From Delphinus delphis (taxonomy: Eukaryota > Chordata > Mammalia > Artiodactyla > Delphinidae): DNA of 64,000 bases. The translations under genes and the position numbers were made by a program. Below the pieces are notes generated by a model. That model was not told where the DNA came from and did no database searches. It saw only the letters and a list, made by a program, of their open reading frames with translations. The first letter of the stretch is position 1; each line of letters opens with the position of its first letter. Below are positions 47,803 to 61,035 of this stretch, one piece after another. The stretch covers positions 23,110,148 to 23,174,147 of the forward strand of contig NC_082687.1 of assembly GCF_949987515.2 (NCBI RefSeq). Direction: 5' to 3'.

Positions 47803-50800
47803 ATGGTAATAGGAACATACATATCGATAATTACCTAAATGTGAATGGATTAAATGCTCGGACCATAAGACACAGGCTCGCTGAATGGATACAAAAACAA
47901 GACCAGAATGAATATATATGCTGTCTACAAGAGACCCACTTCAGACCTAGGGACACATACAGACTGAAAGTGAGGGGATGGAAAAAGATATTCCATGCAA
48001 ATGGAAATCAAAAGAAAGCCTGAGTAGCAAAACTCATAGAAGATAAGATAGACTTTAAAATAAAGAATGTTACAAGAGACAAGGAAGGACACTACATAAT
48101 GATCACGGGATCAATCCAAGAGGAAGATATAACAATTATAAATATATATGCACACAACGTAGGAGCACCTCAATACATAAAGCAACTGTTAACAACTATA
48201 AAAGGAGAAATAGATAGTAGTGGGGGACTTTAACACCTCACTTAACACCAATGGACAAATCACCCAAACAGAAAATTAATAAGGAAACACAAGCTTTAAA
48301 TGACACAATAGACCAGATAGATTTACTTGATATTTATAGGACATTCCATCCCAAAACAGCAGATTGCACTTTCTCTCAAGTGCACGTGGAACATTCTCCA
48401 GGATAGATCACATCTTCGGTCACAAATCAAGCCTCAGTAAATTTAAGAAAATTGAAATCATATCAAGCATCTTTTCTGACTCCAACGCTGTGAGATAAAA
48501 ATCAATTACAGGGAAAAAAATGGACACAAACACATGGAGGTTAAACAATACATTACTAAATAAGCAAGAGATCACTGAGAAATCAAAGGCGAAATCAAAA
48601 AATACCCAGAGACAAATGACAATGAAAATACGACGATCCAAAGCCTATGGGATGCAGCAAAAGCAGTTCTAAGATGGAAGTTTATAGCAATACAAGCCTA
48701 CCTCAAGACACAAGAAAAGTCTCAAATATACAATCTAACCTTACACCTAAAGGAACTAGAGAAAGAAGAACAAACAAAACCAAAGTTAGCACAAGGAAAG
48801 AAATCATAAAGATCAGAGCAGAAAAAAATGAAATAGAAACAAAGAAAACAATAGCAGAGATCAAAAAAACTAAAAGCTGGTTCCTTGAGAAGATTAAAAA
48901 AATTGATAAACCATTAGCCAGACTCATCAAGAAAAAGAGGGAGAGGTCTCAAGTCAATAAAATTAGAAATGAAAAAGGAGAAATTACAACAGACACCACA
49001 GAAACACAAAGCATCCTAGGAGAGTACTACAAGCAACTCTATGCCATTAAAATGGACAACCATGAAGAAATGGACAAATTCTTAGAAAGGTATGACCTTC
49101 CAAGACTGAACCACGAAGAAACAGAAAATATGAACAGACCAATCACAAGTAATGAAATTGAAACTGTGATTAAAAATCTTCCAACAAACAGAAGTCCAGG
49201 ACCAGATGGTTTCACAGGCAAATTCTATCAAACATTTAGAGAGGAGCTAAAACCATCCTTCTCAAACTCTTCCAAAAAATTGCAGAGGAAGGAACACTCC
49301 CAAACTCATTCTATGAGGCCACCATCACCCTGATACCAAAACCAGACAAAGATACTACAAAAAAGAAAATTACAGACCAATGTCAGTGATGAATATAGAT
49401 GCAAAATTCCTCAACAAAATACTAGCAAACAGAATCCAACAACACATTAAAAGGATCATACAACATGATCAAGTGGGATTTATCCCAGGGATACAAGGAT
49501 TCTTCAATACACGCAAATCAATCAACGTGAAACACCATATTAACAAATTGAAGAAGAAAAACAATATGATCATCTCAGTAGATGCAGAAGAAGCTTTTGA
49601 CAAAATTCAATACCCATTTATGATAAAAACTCTCCAAAAGTGGGCACAGAGGGAACTTACCTCAACCTGATAAAGACCATATATGACAAACCCACAGCAT
49701 ACATCATTCTCAATGGTGAAAAACTGAAAGCACTTCCTCTAAGATCAGGAACAAGATAAAGATGTCCACTCTCACCACTATTATTCAACATAGTTTTGGA
49801 ACTCCTAGCCACAGCAATCAGAGAAGAAAAAGAAATAAAAGGAATACAAATTGGAAAAGAAGAAGTAAAACTGTCACTGTTTGCAGATGACATGATACTA
49901 TACATGGAGAATCCTAAAGATGCCACCAGAAAACTACTAGAGCTAATCAATGAATTTGGTAAAGTTGCAGGATACAAAATTAATGCACAGAAATCTCTTG
50001 CATTCCTATACACGATGAAAAATCTGAAAGAGAAATTAAGGAAACACTCCCATTTACATTGCAATAAAAAGAATAAAACACCTAGGAATAATCCTACCTA
50101 GGGAGACAAAAGACCTGTATGCAGATAACTATAAGACACTGATGAGAGAAATTAAAGGTGATAACAACAGATGGAGAGATATACCATGTTCTTGGATTGG
50201 AAGAAGCAATATTGTGAAAATGAATATACTACACAAAGCAATCTACAGATTTAATGCAATCTCTATCAAATTACCAATGGCATGTTTTACAGAAGTAGAA
50301 CAAAAAATCTTAAAACTTGTATGGAGACACAAAAGACCCCAAAGAGCCAAAGCGATCTTGAGGGGAAAAAATGGAGCTGGAGAAATCAGACTCCCTGGCT
50401 TCAGCCTATACTACAAAGCTACAGTAATCAAGACAATATGGTACTGGCACAAAAATAGAAATATAGATCAATGGAACAGGACAGAAAGCCCAGAGAAAAA
50501 TCCATGCACCTATGGTTCACTTACCTATGAGAAAGGAGGCAAGGATATACAATGCACAAAAGACAGTCTCTTCTATAAGTGGTGCTGGGAAAACTGGACT
50601 GCTACATGTAAAAGAATGAAATTAGAACACTCTCTAACACCATACACAAAAATAAACTCAAAATGGATTCGAGAACTAAATGTGAGACTGGACACTATAA
50701 AACTCTTAGAGGAAGAACACTCTGACATAAATCACAGCAAGGTCTTTTTTTGATCCACCTCCTAGAGTAATGGAAATAAAAACAAAAATAAATGAGACCT

Positions 50801-51581
50801 AATGAAACTTAAAAGCTTTTGCAAAGCAAAGGAAACTACAAACAAGACGAAAAGACAATGCTCAGAATGGGAGAAAATATTTGCAAGTGAATCAACAGAC
50901 AAAGGATTAATCTCCAAAATATATAAATAGCTCAAGCAGCCCAATATTATAAAAACAAACAACCCAATCAAAAAAATGGGCAGAAGACCTAAATAGACAT
51001 TTCTCTAAAGAAGATATACAGATGGCCAAGAAGCACATGAAAAGCTGCACAACATCACTAATTATTAGAGAAATGCAAATAAAAACTACAATGAGGTATC
51101 ACCTCACACCAGTTAGAATGGGCATCATCAGAAAATCTACAAACAACAAATGCTGTAGAGGTGTGGAGAAAAGGGAAGCCCCTTGCACTGTTGGTGGGAA
51201 TGTAAATTGATACAGCCACTATGGAGAACAGTATGGAGGTTCCTTAAAAAACTAAAAATAGAAGTACCATATGACCCAGCAATCCTACTACTGGGCATAT
51301 ACCCAGAGAAAACTGTAATTCAAAAAGGCACATTCACCCCAATGTTTATTGCAGCAGTATTTACAATAGCCATGTCATGGAAGCAACGTAAATGCCCTTA
51401 AAGACGAATGGATAAAGAAGATGTGGTACATATACATAATGGAATATTACTCAGCCATAAAAAGGAAGGAAATTGGGTCATTTGTAGAGACATGGATGGA
51501 CCTAGAGACTGTCATACGAGTGAAGTAAGTCAGAAAGAGAAAAACAAATATTGTATATTAACGCATATATGTGGAACCTAG
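47803..51581 (+). pseudogene. L1-C ORF2 remnant (endonuclease/reverse transcriptase)
   Basis: The ATG of MVIGTYISIIT at 47803 meets a stop after 11 codons. The nuclease start (NGLNARTIRHRLAEW, QETHFRPRDTY) is at 47841-48023. Linker and early RT are at 48647-49333 ([16 protein letters not shown]). RT pieces 49380-49670 ([25 protein letters not shown]) and 49796-50101 ([11 protein letters not shown]) follow. Between them the usual QGCPLSPLL reads as [16 protein letters not shown] near 49755. The C-terminal half is at 50142-50753 and 51022-51401 ([14 protein letters not shown]). At least six interruptions; dead. Confidence 0.9.
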
Positions 51582-51795
51582 AAAAATGGTACACATGAAC
51601 TGATTTGCAGGGCCGAAATAGAGACACAGATGTAGAGAACAAACGTATGGACACCAAGTGGGGGAAGGTGGCGGGGGGTGGGGGTGTGGGGGGGGATGAA
51701 CTGGGAGGTTGGGATTGACATATATACACTAATAGGTATAAAATAGATAACTAATAAGAACCTGCTGTATAAAAAAATAAATTAAATAAAATTCA
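51582..51795 (+). other. L1-C 3' UTR with G-rich tract
   Basis: A very G-rich run at 51659-51705 contains several G blocks of three to eight (for example gggggaaggtggcggggggt). It is a candidate G-quadruplex at the same relative place as in L1-A. Confidence 0.75.
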
Positions 51796-51799
51796 AAAA

Positions 51800-52140
51800 C
51801 AAGAAGAAAAATTATTAGACACAGATTAATTAAATACACGTTAAAAGTGCATACTAGAATGTAATAAAGCTATAACAAATAGAATGCCAAGACACAAGTG
51901 GAAAAAATCATTCTGCAAAATATTTAGGGAATTTGTAAGTGACTAATGGCCAGATTTCTCCAGAAAAGTGACAAAGCAGATGAACTAGTAGTAAACAGAC
52001 TGAAAAATACAAAAAAGATATCACCTCACAGGCTGTAAATCCTGTATGTAACCCCATTAAAATTGAAAGTATTCAGAAACAACCCAGCTGCCCAATGAAT
52101 GGGGAATGATTAAGGAAGTGGTCATTTGTCTAGTTGACGG
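51800..52140 (+). repeat. Ancient L1M ORF2 3'-region fragment
   Basis: 'attcagaaacaacccagctg' and 'cccaatgaatggggaatgat' follow the old L1 'ggaaacaacccaaatgtcca' region. L1-C may have landed inside or beside it. Weak. Confidence 0.45.
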
Positions 52141-52154
52141 AATAGAGTTAATGC

Positions 52155-52315
52155 TCTGTTTCCGTTGGTTCTGAGTCCTGGTGGTGAGTCGGCAGGTGTG
52201 GAACCCGCGGATACTGAGCTGATTGTACTCCTCTGTTTTATATACAGGACTTGAGCATCCGCGATTTTCATATCCCCCGGGCGTCCTGGAACCAATCTCC
52301 CCGAGGGTCAACTAC
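52155..52315 (-). repeat. Tigger-like (TcMar) DNA-transposon fragment
   Basis: 'gcaggtgtggaacccgcgga', 'acttgagcatccgcgatttt', 'cgtcctggaaccaatctccc' and the terminal 'ccccgagggtcaacta' follow the 'ggttccaggacccccgcgg' type MER elements related to Tigger. Partial; strand assigned from the terminal part. Confidence 0.65.
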
Positions 52316-53030
52316 ATTGTTTTTGAAAATGACGTGTGTCAGGAACAATGCATCTGTCTTCTTAGCACTTATACCCATCATTAATACTCACTCTCATTTG
52401 CCAATGAAGTTACAACCAAAGTGTATTTGTGTGCTGCCTAAATAAACATGTCTTAAAGAGTACCCTCTATCTTTTCTTGCTTCAGCTTTTTCCCATGCCT
52501 ACTTCTTAAACATTTTCTTTCCCTTTGTTTCCTCAAAATAAATGTCTTTTCTTTACATGAAATTATACAATCTACTTCTTTCTTAAAATCTTTTCTGCTC
52601 TGACTCCCAGAATGAATCAGCTTCCTGTTTATTAAATACTAGTGTTTATCCATCTCACAGCATTGTGACAGGGCTGAGAGAGAGAGAGGAAATCAGGCAG
52701 AAGTCCTATGCTTTTTGTGACCCAGCTTCAGAAGGCACAGAGTATCACTTCAGTCACAGTCTATTAGTTGGAACAGTCATAAGCCCCTACTCACAGATTC
52801 AAGGGAAAACAGATCCCATATTCAGTGGGAGGCTTGTTAGTCATACAAGAAAAACATGTGTGATGAGGTATCTATATATTGATGTGGTCAAAATACAATC
52901 TGTCATGAACCCTGAACAAAGGAATGGCAAATACCTAATCTTGTAGTTGATATTAAATTAAGAGGGATTACTAATGCCCTCAAAAATGAAAAAAGAAAAA
53001 GATTACAGCTCTCTTTTTCATGATTATTGA
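52316..53030. other. No recognised feature
   Basis: Unique-looking. GA-rich patch near 52674-52690. Confidence 0.4.
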
Positions 53031-53031
53031 A

Positions 53032-53190
53032 AGGAGTATAATGGTTAAGAGCTTCAACTTTGGAGTCAGACAGACCTGGGTAAGTTTCAAATAAATTACT
53101 CGTCATGCAAAATGGGGACAGTAATACCTCTCTATATGGTCATTGCCACATAGTAAGGTTCTGTTGTTATTGCTGTAAATACTAACTGCA
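53032..53190 (+). repeat. MIR SINE fragment
   Basis: 'gtataatggttaagagcttc', 'actttggagtcagacagacc' and 'cgtcatgcaaaatggggaca' match the 5' half and core of plus-strand MIR. Confidence 0.75.
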
Positions 53191-53752
53191 ATATTTTTTA
53201 GTAAAGAATATCTGGAAAATACAAAAGTGTACAGAGAAGAAAATTAGTCACTCAGTTGCACCCCACAGGAAAAGTGAAACTCATTTTAAAATGACCTTGA
53301 CAAAACAACATGAGTCCTATTTTTTAAAAAAGAATACACTTCAGTAGGAAAATGACGAAAAGAGGCAAAAATCTTGCTCTGCATCACTTTATGATACCTA
53401 CCAAATGGCTATGGCAATGTAGGGCAGATGCAGGGCTGGGAGAGGCAGGAGTCTCCTACACTAGGCGACAGGGTTAGGATGAAGCCCCTGAGGGGAGTCA
53501 CATGAGATAAGCTGGGCCAAAGTCAGGGTGGGCTTCAGATCACTGGGAAGCAATGGGAAGGGGTCTGAGAGCAGTGGTGAGAGCGGCACAGACACAGAGG
53601 ACAGGCAGAGGGATCGTTTATGAGGGGCCCTGGGCAGATGGGTCTGATCATATTGTCGGGTTCCTTAGAGGAACGAGTTGAATGAGGGAGGAGTCTCTTA
53701 GGTCATCTGATGAGCATGGATGCCACAATAGGGAATTTAAACGTTATCCTAG
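53191..53752. other. No recognised feature
   Basis: Unique-looking, slightly G-rich on the plus strand from 53410 to 53700. Confidence 0.4.
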
Positions 53753-53945
53753 TGACTTCCCTGGTGGTCCAGTGGTTAAGACTTGGCCTTCCAATGCAGG
53801 GGATGCAGGTTCAATCCCTGGTTGGGGAGCTAAGATCCCATATGCCTCACGGCCAAAAAACCAAAACATAAAACAGAAGCAATATTGTAACAAATTCAAT
53901 AAAGACTTTAAGACTGGTCCACATTAAAAAAAAACCTTAAAAAGA
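53753..53945 (+). mobile_element. CHR-2-type SINE
   Basis: A different tRNA-SINE subfamily: 'gacttccctggtggtccag', 'caggttcaatccctggttgg', 'ctaagatcccatatgcct', 'cacggccaaaaaacc' and the 3' 'ataaagactttaagactggt' plus A tail. The 3' part differs entirely from CHR-1, as is known for CHR-2. Moderately diverged; target duplication not clear. Confidence 0.85.
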
Positions 53946-54928
53946 AAAAAACAAAACACATGATCCTTATGGGTAGTGGGAAGCTTTGGAGGTTCCTGAG
54001 GAGGGAAGGGTTATGACCTATGCTATTGCCTTTTAGAAATTTAGTTTGTGAAACCCATGGGAGAGTCTAGAAACAGGGAGATAAAATGCAAAATATCAGA
54101 GCAGAGAACTTAATGAGGAAAAGTGTTTAAAAAATAGAAGAGTCAGGAATGAATACAGTATGCAAAAGACTAGTTGCTAATACTGTAGAAAAATCTAGAT
54201 ACCCTGGAGACACATGCTGTATTTGGAGTACAACTGTAAAAATAACATGATGTTGAGAAATATCGAAAAGGAATGTGATAAAAAAAAAAGAGCCAGTAAA
54301 TGCTATATAATCAGAACTTTGTGGGGTAGTTTCATTCACCAAGTGTTAAAAGGGAGATACAGGAATAGCATAAAAACAGGGTAAAAATAGAAGTTTTGTT
54401 GTTGTTGTTTTTGTAATTTTTACAGTACTGGGGGCTAACAGACTCAAAAACTAAGCCCAGTAATGACAATGGCCTTCAAGTACATAGAGGGAGCTAAGGA
54501 GCAAGATGCTGATTAGTTGATCTCTGCAATAAATCTGTAGAGCACAGTGCAATTTTCAAAAATTGGCTTAAATATGAAAACAATATGTATCTCCCCCGGA
54601 AGTAATAAAGCATGTCTCAACACATACCTTCTGTTCCTTCTCTCTCTTTCACCCCAATTCCATGAACAGCTTTAGGAATCAGTATCACCCTAAGTCCTTT
54701 ATAAAGTCACATTCTTCAAACGCTTTCTCAAGATGCTTCTAATCCCACGATTCTGTGACTCTCTATCCTGCCCCATCCAGTAAGTTTCTAAGCACATGGC
54801 TTCTGCCTGTGGTACATGAATCTGGGAGGAGAGAGAACTCCTTGAAGCCAGCTTAAACATAATGAACCAGTGATCAGTAGTTAAAGGTGTGATAGATATT
54901 ATGGGCTCATCACTTATTCCATATTTGA
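53946..54928. other. No recognised feature
   Basis: Unique-looking AT-rich DNA with a (gtt)n stretch near 54396-54410. Confidence 0.4.
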
Positions 54929-54939
54929 CTCCAATTTTT

Positions 54940-55149
54940 TTTTTTTTTTTTTTTTGTGGTATGCGGGCCTCTCACTGTTGTGGCCTCTCCCGTTGCGGAG
55001 CACAGGCTCCGGACGCACAGGCCCAGCGGCACGGGTCACGGGCCCAGCCGCTCCACGGCATGTGGGATCTTCCCGGACCGGGGCACAAACCCGCGTCCCC
55101 TGCATAGGCAGGCGGATTCTCAACCACAGCGCCACCAGGGAAGACCTGG
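54940..55149 (-). mobile_element. Short CHR-1-type SINE (young, deleted form)
   Basis: T tract, 'gtggtatgcgggcctctcac', end 'cgccaccagggaagacc'. Target duplication 'ctccaattttt' at 54929-54939 and 55150-55160 (perfect). Confidence 0.92.
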
Positions 55150-55160
55150 CTCCAATTTTT

Positions 55161-55389
55161 AAAGATCATTAAACAGTTGACCTCATTTTTACAGAAGTGT
55201 CCTAAGGCCTGGAGGGTTAGGTACACGAAAAAGACAACTAGAACCTGGAGTTGTCTCATTCGTTTACTAGGCACTGCTTCACTGAGCATGTTTTCTATTT
55301 TCTATTGTTTTCGCTTTAATACTTTTCCATGTACTTCAGGAGTTATTTATTTCGCTCTCCCCAAACCATGTCATATCCTGTATACACCC
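55161..55389. other. No recognised feature
   Basis: Unique-looking spacer between SINE and LTR. Confidence 0.4.
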
Positions 55390-55744
55390 TGTTTTGGGCT
55401 GAGTGTTTGTTTCTTTCCAAAATTCAGTGTTGAAATCTAATCCCCAACGTGATGGTATCAGGAGGTGGGGCTTTTGGGAGGTGATTATGTCATAATGGTG
55501 GAGCCCTCATGAACGGGATTAGTGCCCTTGTAAGAAGAGACCGGAGAGCTAGCTCACTCTCTTTCTCCCACATGAAGATGCAATGAGAAGTCAGTGGTAG
55601 GTGACCTGGAACCCAGAACCCAACCATGCTGGCACCCTGATCTCAGACTTCTAGCCTCCAGAAGTGTGAGAAATAAATTTCTGTTGTTTATAAACCACCC
55701 AGTCCATGGTTACTTTGTTATAGCAACCCAAACTGACTAAGGCA
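55390..55744 (+). repeat. MLT1-family solo LTR (ERVL-MaLR)
   Basis: Begins TGTTTTGGGCTGAG and ends GACTAAGGCA, the TG..CA limits of an LTR. Contains 'tgatggtatcaggaggtggg', 'gaacgggattagtgcccttg' and 'gtgagaaataaatttctgtt' (with AATAAA). About 355 bp with no internal viral genes, so a solo LTR from recombination or an isolated end. Ancient. Confidence 0.9.
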
Positions 55745-58700
55745 CAGCTAAGACACATCTTAAAAAAGAAAATTTCCATTTTAAGCAACTTAAAGTTTTT
55801 AGGATATGGAATTCCATTCTATTCCTATCTAGCGGCCTGCCTTGTAACATATAAGGCTAAGACACAAACACCGCAAGCCTTGAGACATCCAAGTTGAGGT
55901 TTCTTATAAGACCTGCTTAAGGAAATAGACATTTTTCAGAGCTGTAGAATAGAAGCCAGCCACATAAGGTAAAGATCAGTGAATCGCATCACATGCGGCT
56001 GAAAAAGAACATTAAATTGCTCCACGTGGAGAGCTGAGATTTAGGAGGCCAAAGGTGCCTTGTAGTCAGAGGGATGCAGGCCTGGGAAAGGAAATTCTGA
56101 TCCAGGAGCAGGCTGTCCTGGTAGTCTTCTCCTGAAGATCAGCATTAAATCTCATATGTAGAGAGAGTCCAGGGGCCAGATGTGTCCTCAGTTTCCCCAT
56201 CTATAGATCTTTCCCAGCTGTAGCTTGTCTAGGGTCAAGAATCACAGCCTGAATTTCTTCCCAAGCCCCTATCCCTAAGGCTTGGAACTCTCTGTCTTTT
56301 AATGTGTCAGAGTGAAACTCCCTGCTGGTTGCTGGAGGAGAAAGAGGCTTTGTCCTTTCCCAGCTTCACTGTTTGATTTTAAGCAAGTAGATGGGGAAAG
56401 ACTGGACTTAATGAGCCCTTCTTCTGTCCTTGGAAGAGTCACAGAATGCAGCTGTCAGGCAGCAAGAGTTGTACAGGAATCTTACAGATCCTCTGTAATT
56501 CTTCAGATAACACCACATTTTACATTATCATTTCCCGATGGCCAGACAGCTAAGATTCTACCTCCCGTAAATTCCCCGACAAAGGAGGCCCAGGTGTGTC
56601 TTCTTTATTGGCCACATTCTCCTGCGTATTCTGAGAGTCTTTGAAGAAAAGCAAATTTTCTTTTTTCTTCTATGAAAAAGGGAAGGAACAACATGTCATA
56701 ACGTTAAGTTACTAGAATTCAGTGATCCAGGAAGCGTTTCCTAAGTATCTCCTTTGGGCCAGGCACTGAGTTAGGATTCACATATCTGGTTCCGAATAAT
56801 GTAAATAATTCCTGGCATGCCCTGCCCAGGTGGAAACAGCTCTGTGCAGAGGAGAGCCCTAAGCCTCAAGACATGCGATAAAGCCTTTATTCTGACAGAC
56901 CTATAAATGTCTACATCAGGAATTTATTAGTCAGAATAAACATTCTACTAAGAGGTAATAGTTTCAAAATACTCTCAGCACTAGTCTTATAAGGCCATGC
57001 TTACAACAATCAGAGTTGGCCTGACATCTGGTTATAAAATCGGTCATCCCTTGCGCTAATAGTGACGTAAATTTTCTTTTAAATCTACTTTTCTCAAGAT
57101 TAAACTTTCAACTGTACATGGGAGGGCAACAGTGATGATGTGGTATATCTTTGTTGTTCTTGTTGTTATAAAATATTTAAGCGTATCCAGCACTACTTGG
57201 TAGCCACCTTGAGCTTGTCAGATTATTGTGAAGCTTCACTTTATAGTGAAGCCAAATCGATTTGTTGCCAACTTGCTGGTTATCATCTTGCTGGTTACAT
57301 CAGCAGTCAAGCTGGCATGATGCAGACCGGGTCAGCCCAGGAGAACCTCTCAAAATAAATTTAATATTGATTCTTCTCTCTCCCTAATCCTTTCTGACTC
57401 TTTGAGGCTTCCTGTGATCTAGGGACACTTGGGAGTAGATATATTTTCAAAGAGAGAAAAGCTCAAATCTTTCACAAATTTGTTTTCCCAGTGAATTTTA
57501 CTGTTGAAAGCTCTTCTAGGGTAGAATATGCTTGCTTCTCAGGGAGGAAATCAAACATTTTTCAATAGATTGTTTCCCCCAGGGAAAAAAAGAGATGAGC
57601 TTTATTTTAGATCAGTATATTTATGACCAAGAAAATATTTAAGAACTATATCAGTATTATTTTCTGTTTCTGCAAATTGCTCCAAAAAAAAAAAAATCTA
57701 GGCTGCTTTTTATGTGTAATGTTACTGAAAAACTGCCCAGTCCAGGTCTTACTGATTCCTAAGAAAACCCTAGAAGGCACTACCTTGGTGACTGATTTCC
57801 ACCTTTGGCAACTGAAAAATAAGAATAGCAATGGTACAAGTCCAAGTAAGGTCATAGTTAATGGCTTATGTGGAAATTGTGCTTATTTCCAAAATGGCTG
57901 ATCTGGAATGAAGACTAGTGTGACTATTTCATTGGGAATTTCCCCTCATACCTCTAATCATTCCCCTATATCTCTTCTTTTCTCAAAAATAACTCCAAAA
58001 TATTATTAGCTAGGGGTTTCTTTTGCATGCGAGTTCTCAAGTAAATGAGTCATGCTGTTCTCTGGGACCTCTTTTACTAATGAGCTTCTTTATTTGGGCT
58101 GAAGCAGTGGTGACCCTGAGTGCTGACAAGCAGCGAAAATAATTTCTTGGAGCCCAAATACCACGTTTGTTTGTGAACAGGACAAGTGCACTTTGAAATA
58201 TATAACTGCTTTTTCTCTCTTTCTTTATCCATTCCCCCAATCCACACCAATATTTACCATGAGTTGTGTCTTTCTTCACAGTTACGCCACATCCAGGCTT
58301 AAGTACACTTGGGGCAGTATTTTAAATGCTGCTCTATGCTAATCAGCAAGAGGTATCCTTTCCCAAAACCAAAAAAGAATTTTTAAATACTTCAAAAATA
58401 TTGAAGTTATCTAAGGGGGCTCATCTACTATTTGCCAATTTAAAAATATATGTCTGTCTGCAATACGAAAGGATTCAGTCTCAAGGTGTGGTGTGGCTTG
58501 TGAATTTGATTTTGTAACTCATTACTGCCATACTGGATTCATTCAGTACAATGACATTTTGAGGCTATGTATTGGGTAAAATTGCATAATGATTCTCATA
58601 TAGCTAAACTCTGACCCATGCATGGGCTTTTGTGCATTCACCTTAGAATGGAGGAGAGTCAGTTAGCCCAACAGTAGACTGACACGGGTGCAGGAAAACA

Positions 58701-59980
58701 TGGACTAAAAATATCTTGCATTTGTATGGCGTATTACAATTTAAAATTACATAATTCTTCATAATTGTACCTGTCTCATATTGCACCTGCCTCAAAAGGT
58801 TGCGAAGATTCAATGTAACGATGTTAGTAAGTTCTTGACAGGTACTAGGTCACAGTCAATGGAAACTCTTGTTCCTGTTACTTATTTCATTTTCTTCTGT
58901 GGATGACACATGTTTCTATTCTATCTCTCCTCATAAATCTATGAGTCTTTCCTTCAAGTTAGCACTTAAATCAAGTAATAGCCCCAGACTTTCACTCACC
59001 TAGGGTTTTCTTTCCGAATGGCATGGAGTAATTCATAGTACATGAATTCTTCAGACTATAAGTCTACACCAATTTCTCCGTTTCCTGACTCTAGATTTCA
59101 CTAGGATCAATTAGAAGTAATATTACATTGGCTTTTTGTAAACTTTTTGAAATAAATTTTTAATTTGCATTTAATTATCCAGCTCTTTGACGATTATATT
59201 TTTCTCTTCCAGATTCTTTTCCTCTGTCAGGGATCTGAATTAGTCCTTTTTTTTCCATTACTTCCCAATTGGAAAGCTACAGTTTTTAACTCCTCTTAAA
59301 AGAGTTGTTCTAAGGCTGTCAGACTGAAGGAAAAAATAAAAAATAGAGGAGCTGTTGCTTCTAAGAGCTGAGGTCCTCACTTCTCAGCAAGGATGGAGCA
59401 CATGTACATAGGACTGACAATCACAAATAGAGCATTAATCTGGAGTCGTGCACAAATTATTTTTTAAATGAGGCTTAATCAATTTGCTTTAGGGAAAAAG
59501 AAAATGTGTTACCATGTGGTCAGCAGAATGATTTGTCCTGTTACCTTTGCCCTGTAAAATGGTCTCTCGATCTTTAGCAACAAGCCAATGCTCACAGCAT
59601 CTCAGTATTTTAATAACATTTTCAGTGGCACAATAACAATATCTACTCTATGAAGAAAGAAAATGCTGTTGAACTTGGGGAGTATAACAGACACTAGTAC
59701 TTGCTCACCCAGAAATCATTTTCCACACCCACCTTCTTCCTCACTCACAGAATACCAATTTTGTTCAGGTCCTGCTTATTAAATCTCAATTTTTACCCCG
59801 TCTCAAACTCTCCATCAGCTTCAGGGGAGGTGACCCCCTTTCTGGATCCAGTGCCAGCCCTAGACCTGGGGGTGAGTCACAATTCATCCAGTTCCCTTTG
59901 CCAATGTCTGTTTTACACTGGGACACGTGATAGAGTTCAGGAATGTGAGACAGGAGAGGATATATGATGAGAGGATTCCA
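55745..59980. other. Long stretch without firmly recognised repeats
   Basis: About 4.2 kb of mostly unique-looking DNA. A weak MIR/L2-like patch is at 56735-56790 ('tttgggccaggcactgagtt') and a MIR-like one at 58795-58880 ('ggttgcgaagattcaatgta'). Open frames of 110 (56312-56644) and 92 (57623-57901) codons have no recognisable domain and no paired splice signals. Confidence 0.45.
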
Positions 59981-59984
59981 AAAC

Positions 59985-60290
59985 GACATGATGGCGAAGA
60001 AAGGGCTCCTCTCTGCTCCTGGATACTGTCATGTCTCCATATTGTTATCAGACTGAAGCCCCCATCTTGGGACCATGAAGAAAGTTAGCCTGAAAGGAAA
60101 TGCTGAGGATGGCAGAGTACAAAGATTAAAGTTGACTTTTGATGACATTAGAAAACTGCTGAATTAACTAACCTTGGGACTGTCCTGCCTCTGGAGTTCT
60201 TGCTATGTAAGATAATGAATGCCCTCATTATTTTAGACATTTTAAGTTGGGGTTCCTGATACTTGCAGCCAAAATCAGACTAACGAAGTT
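59985..60290 (+). repeat. LTR-like (probably ERVL-type) fragment, subfamily unassigned
   Basis: 'actgaagcccccatcttggg', 'accatgaagaaagttagcct', 'tggagttcttgctatgtaag' and 'agttggggttcctgatactt' match the closing portion of an old mammalian LTR-type repeat whose name I cannot fix. Confidence 0.5.
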
Positions 60291-60889
60291 AAAGCAATAA
60301 TATTTTATGAGATGCCTGCCAAGGGCTAAAAGATGTCCATCACTTTAGTGCTAGGCTGGGGGTTGTGCCCTGAATTTATAGCATTCCAAGACCTATTCTC
60401 CATCAGCTTTCGACTCTATAGGCATGTGTTATCATTACTTAGAAAGGAAAGGTGACTCAAAGCATTAGGCAAAATAATAAATACGTCGAATATGAAAAAG
60501 TGAGAGCAATACATAACACTCACCAGAGAAGAGTGGTGATATATAAGGACAGACCCAAATCTGCAGCTTTTGTTATATTTATCATTCTGCAGTGCCTACC
60601 CAGAGCAAATGAATCCTTCAAGGTTATCTGAATAAGGCATGTGAGACTGAAAACAATATGGATAAACAGAATGATGGGTAGAAATGCCCAAGATGAGGTG
60701 TAGCAGGAATAAATGTAAAGTCTTAGATCTAGGTCCTAGAAAAGGCAGTGTACACATCTTGGAAAGAGCTAAAAAGAAGCCCTCCTGGTTTTAGCTGTTC
60801 CCAAGCTCGGCACGCACAAATAATGCTATGTGGCCACCATAACCATCATGCAATCTTCCTCCTAGACACCATTGAGTATGGTGTCTACA

Positions 60890-61035
60890 TAGGTGATTTG
60901 CAGCCCCAGCTAGATATCAAAATTATCTGTGTCTTTTTAAAAATGCAACTATCTGGGCCCAACTCCAGACCTAGTGAATCAGAATATTTTGGAGCTGGCT
61001 CTGGCTTTGTGCATTTTGTAAAATTCCACAAGCAA
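60890..61035 (-). repeat. MER20-like hAT fragment inside CR1/L3
   Basis: 'gtctttttaaaaatgcaact', 'atctgggcccaactccagac' and 'ctagtgaatcagaatatttt' fit the MER20 type of hAT MITE. Boundaries and strand uncertain. Confidence 0.5.

Larger units (their letters stand above)
46743..51795 (+). mobile_element. L1-C: 5'-truncated L1 LINE with both ORF remnants
   Basis: The element begins within the 5' UTR at 'atagcctcatccaccagag'. L1-B has the same words near 41890, so roughly 800 bp of 5' end are missing. It contains ORF1, ORF2, a 3' UTR with a G-rich tract (51659-51705) and a tail 'aaaaaaataaattaaataaa'. No convincing target duplication was found. It lies in opposite orientation to L1-B, 4 kb away. 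Confidence 0.92.

Noticed and set aside
56312..56644. 110-codon plus-strand frame
   Set aside because: No known domain or signal peptide; the surrounding DNA has no promoter or splice context that I can support.
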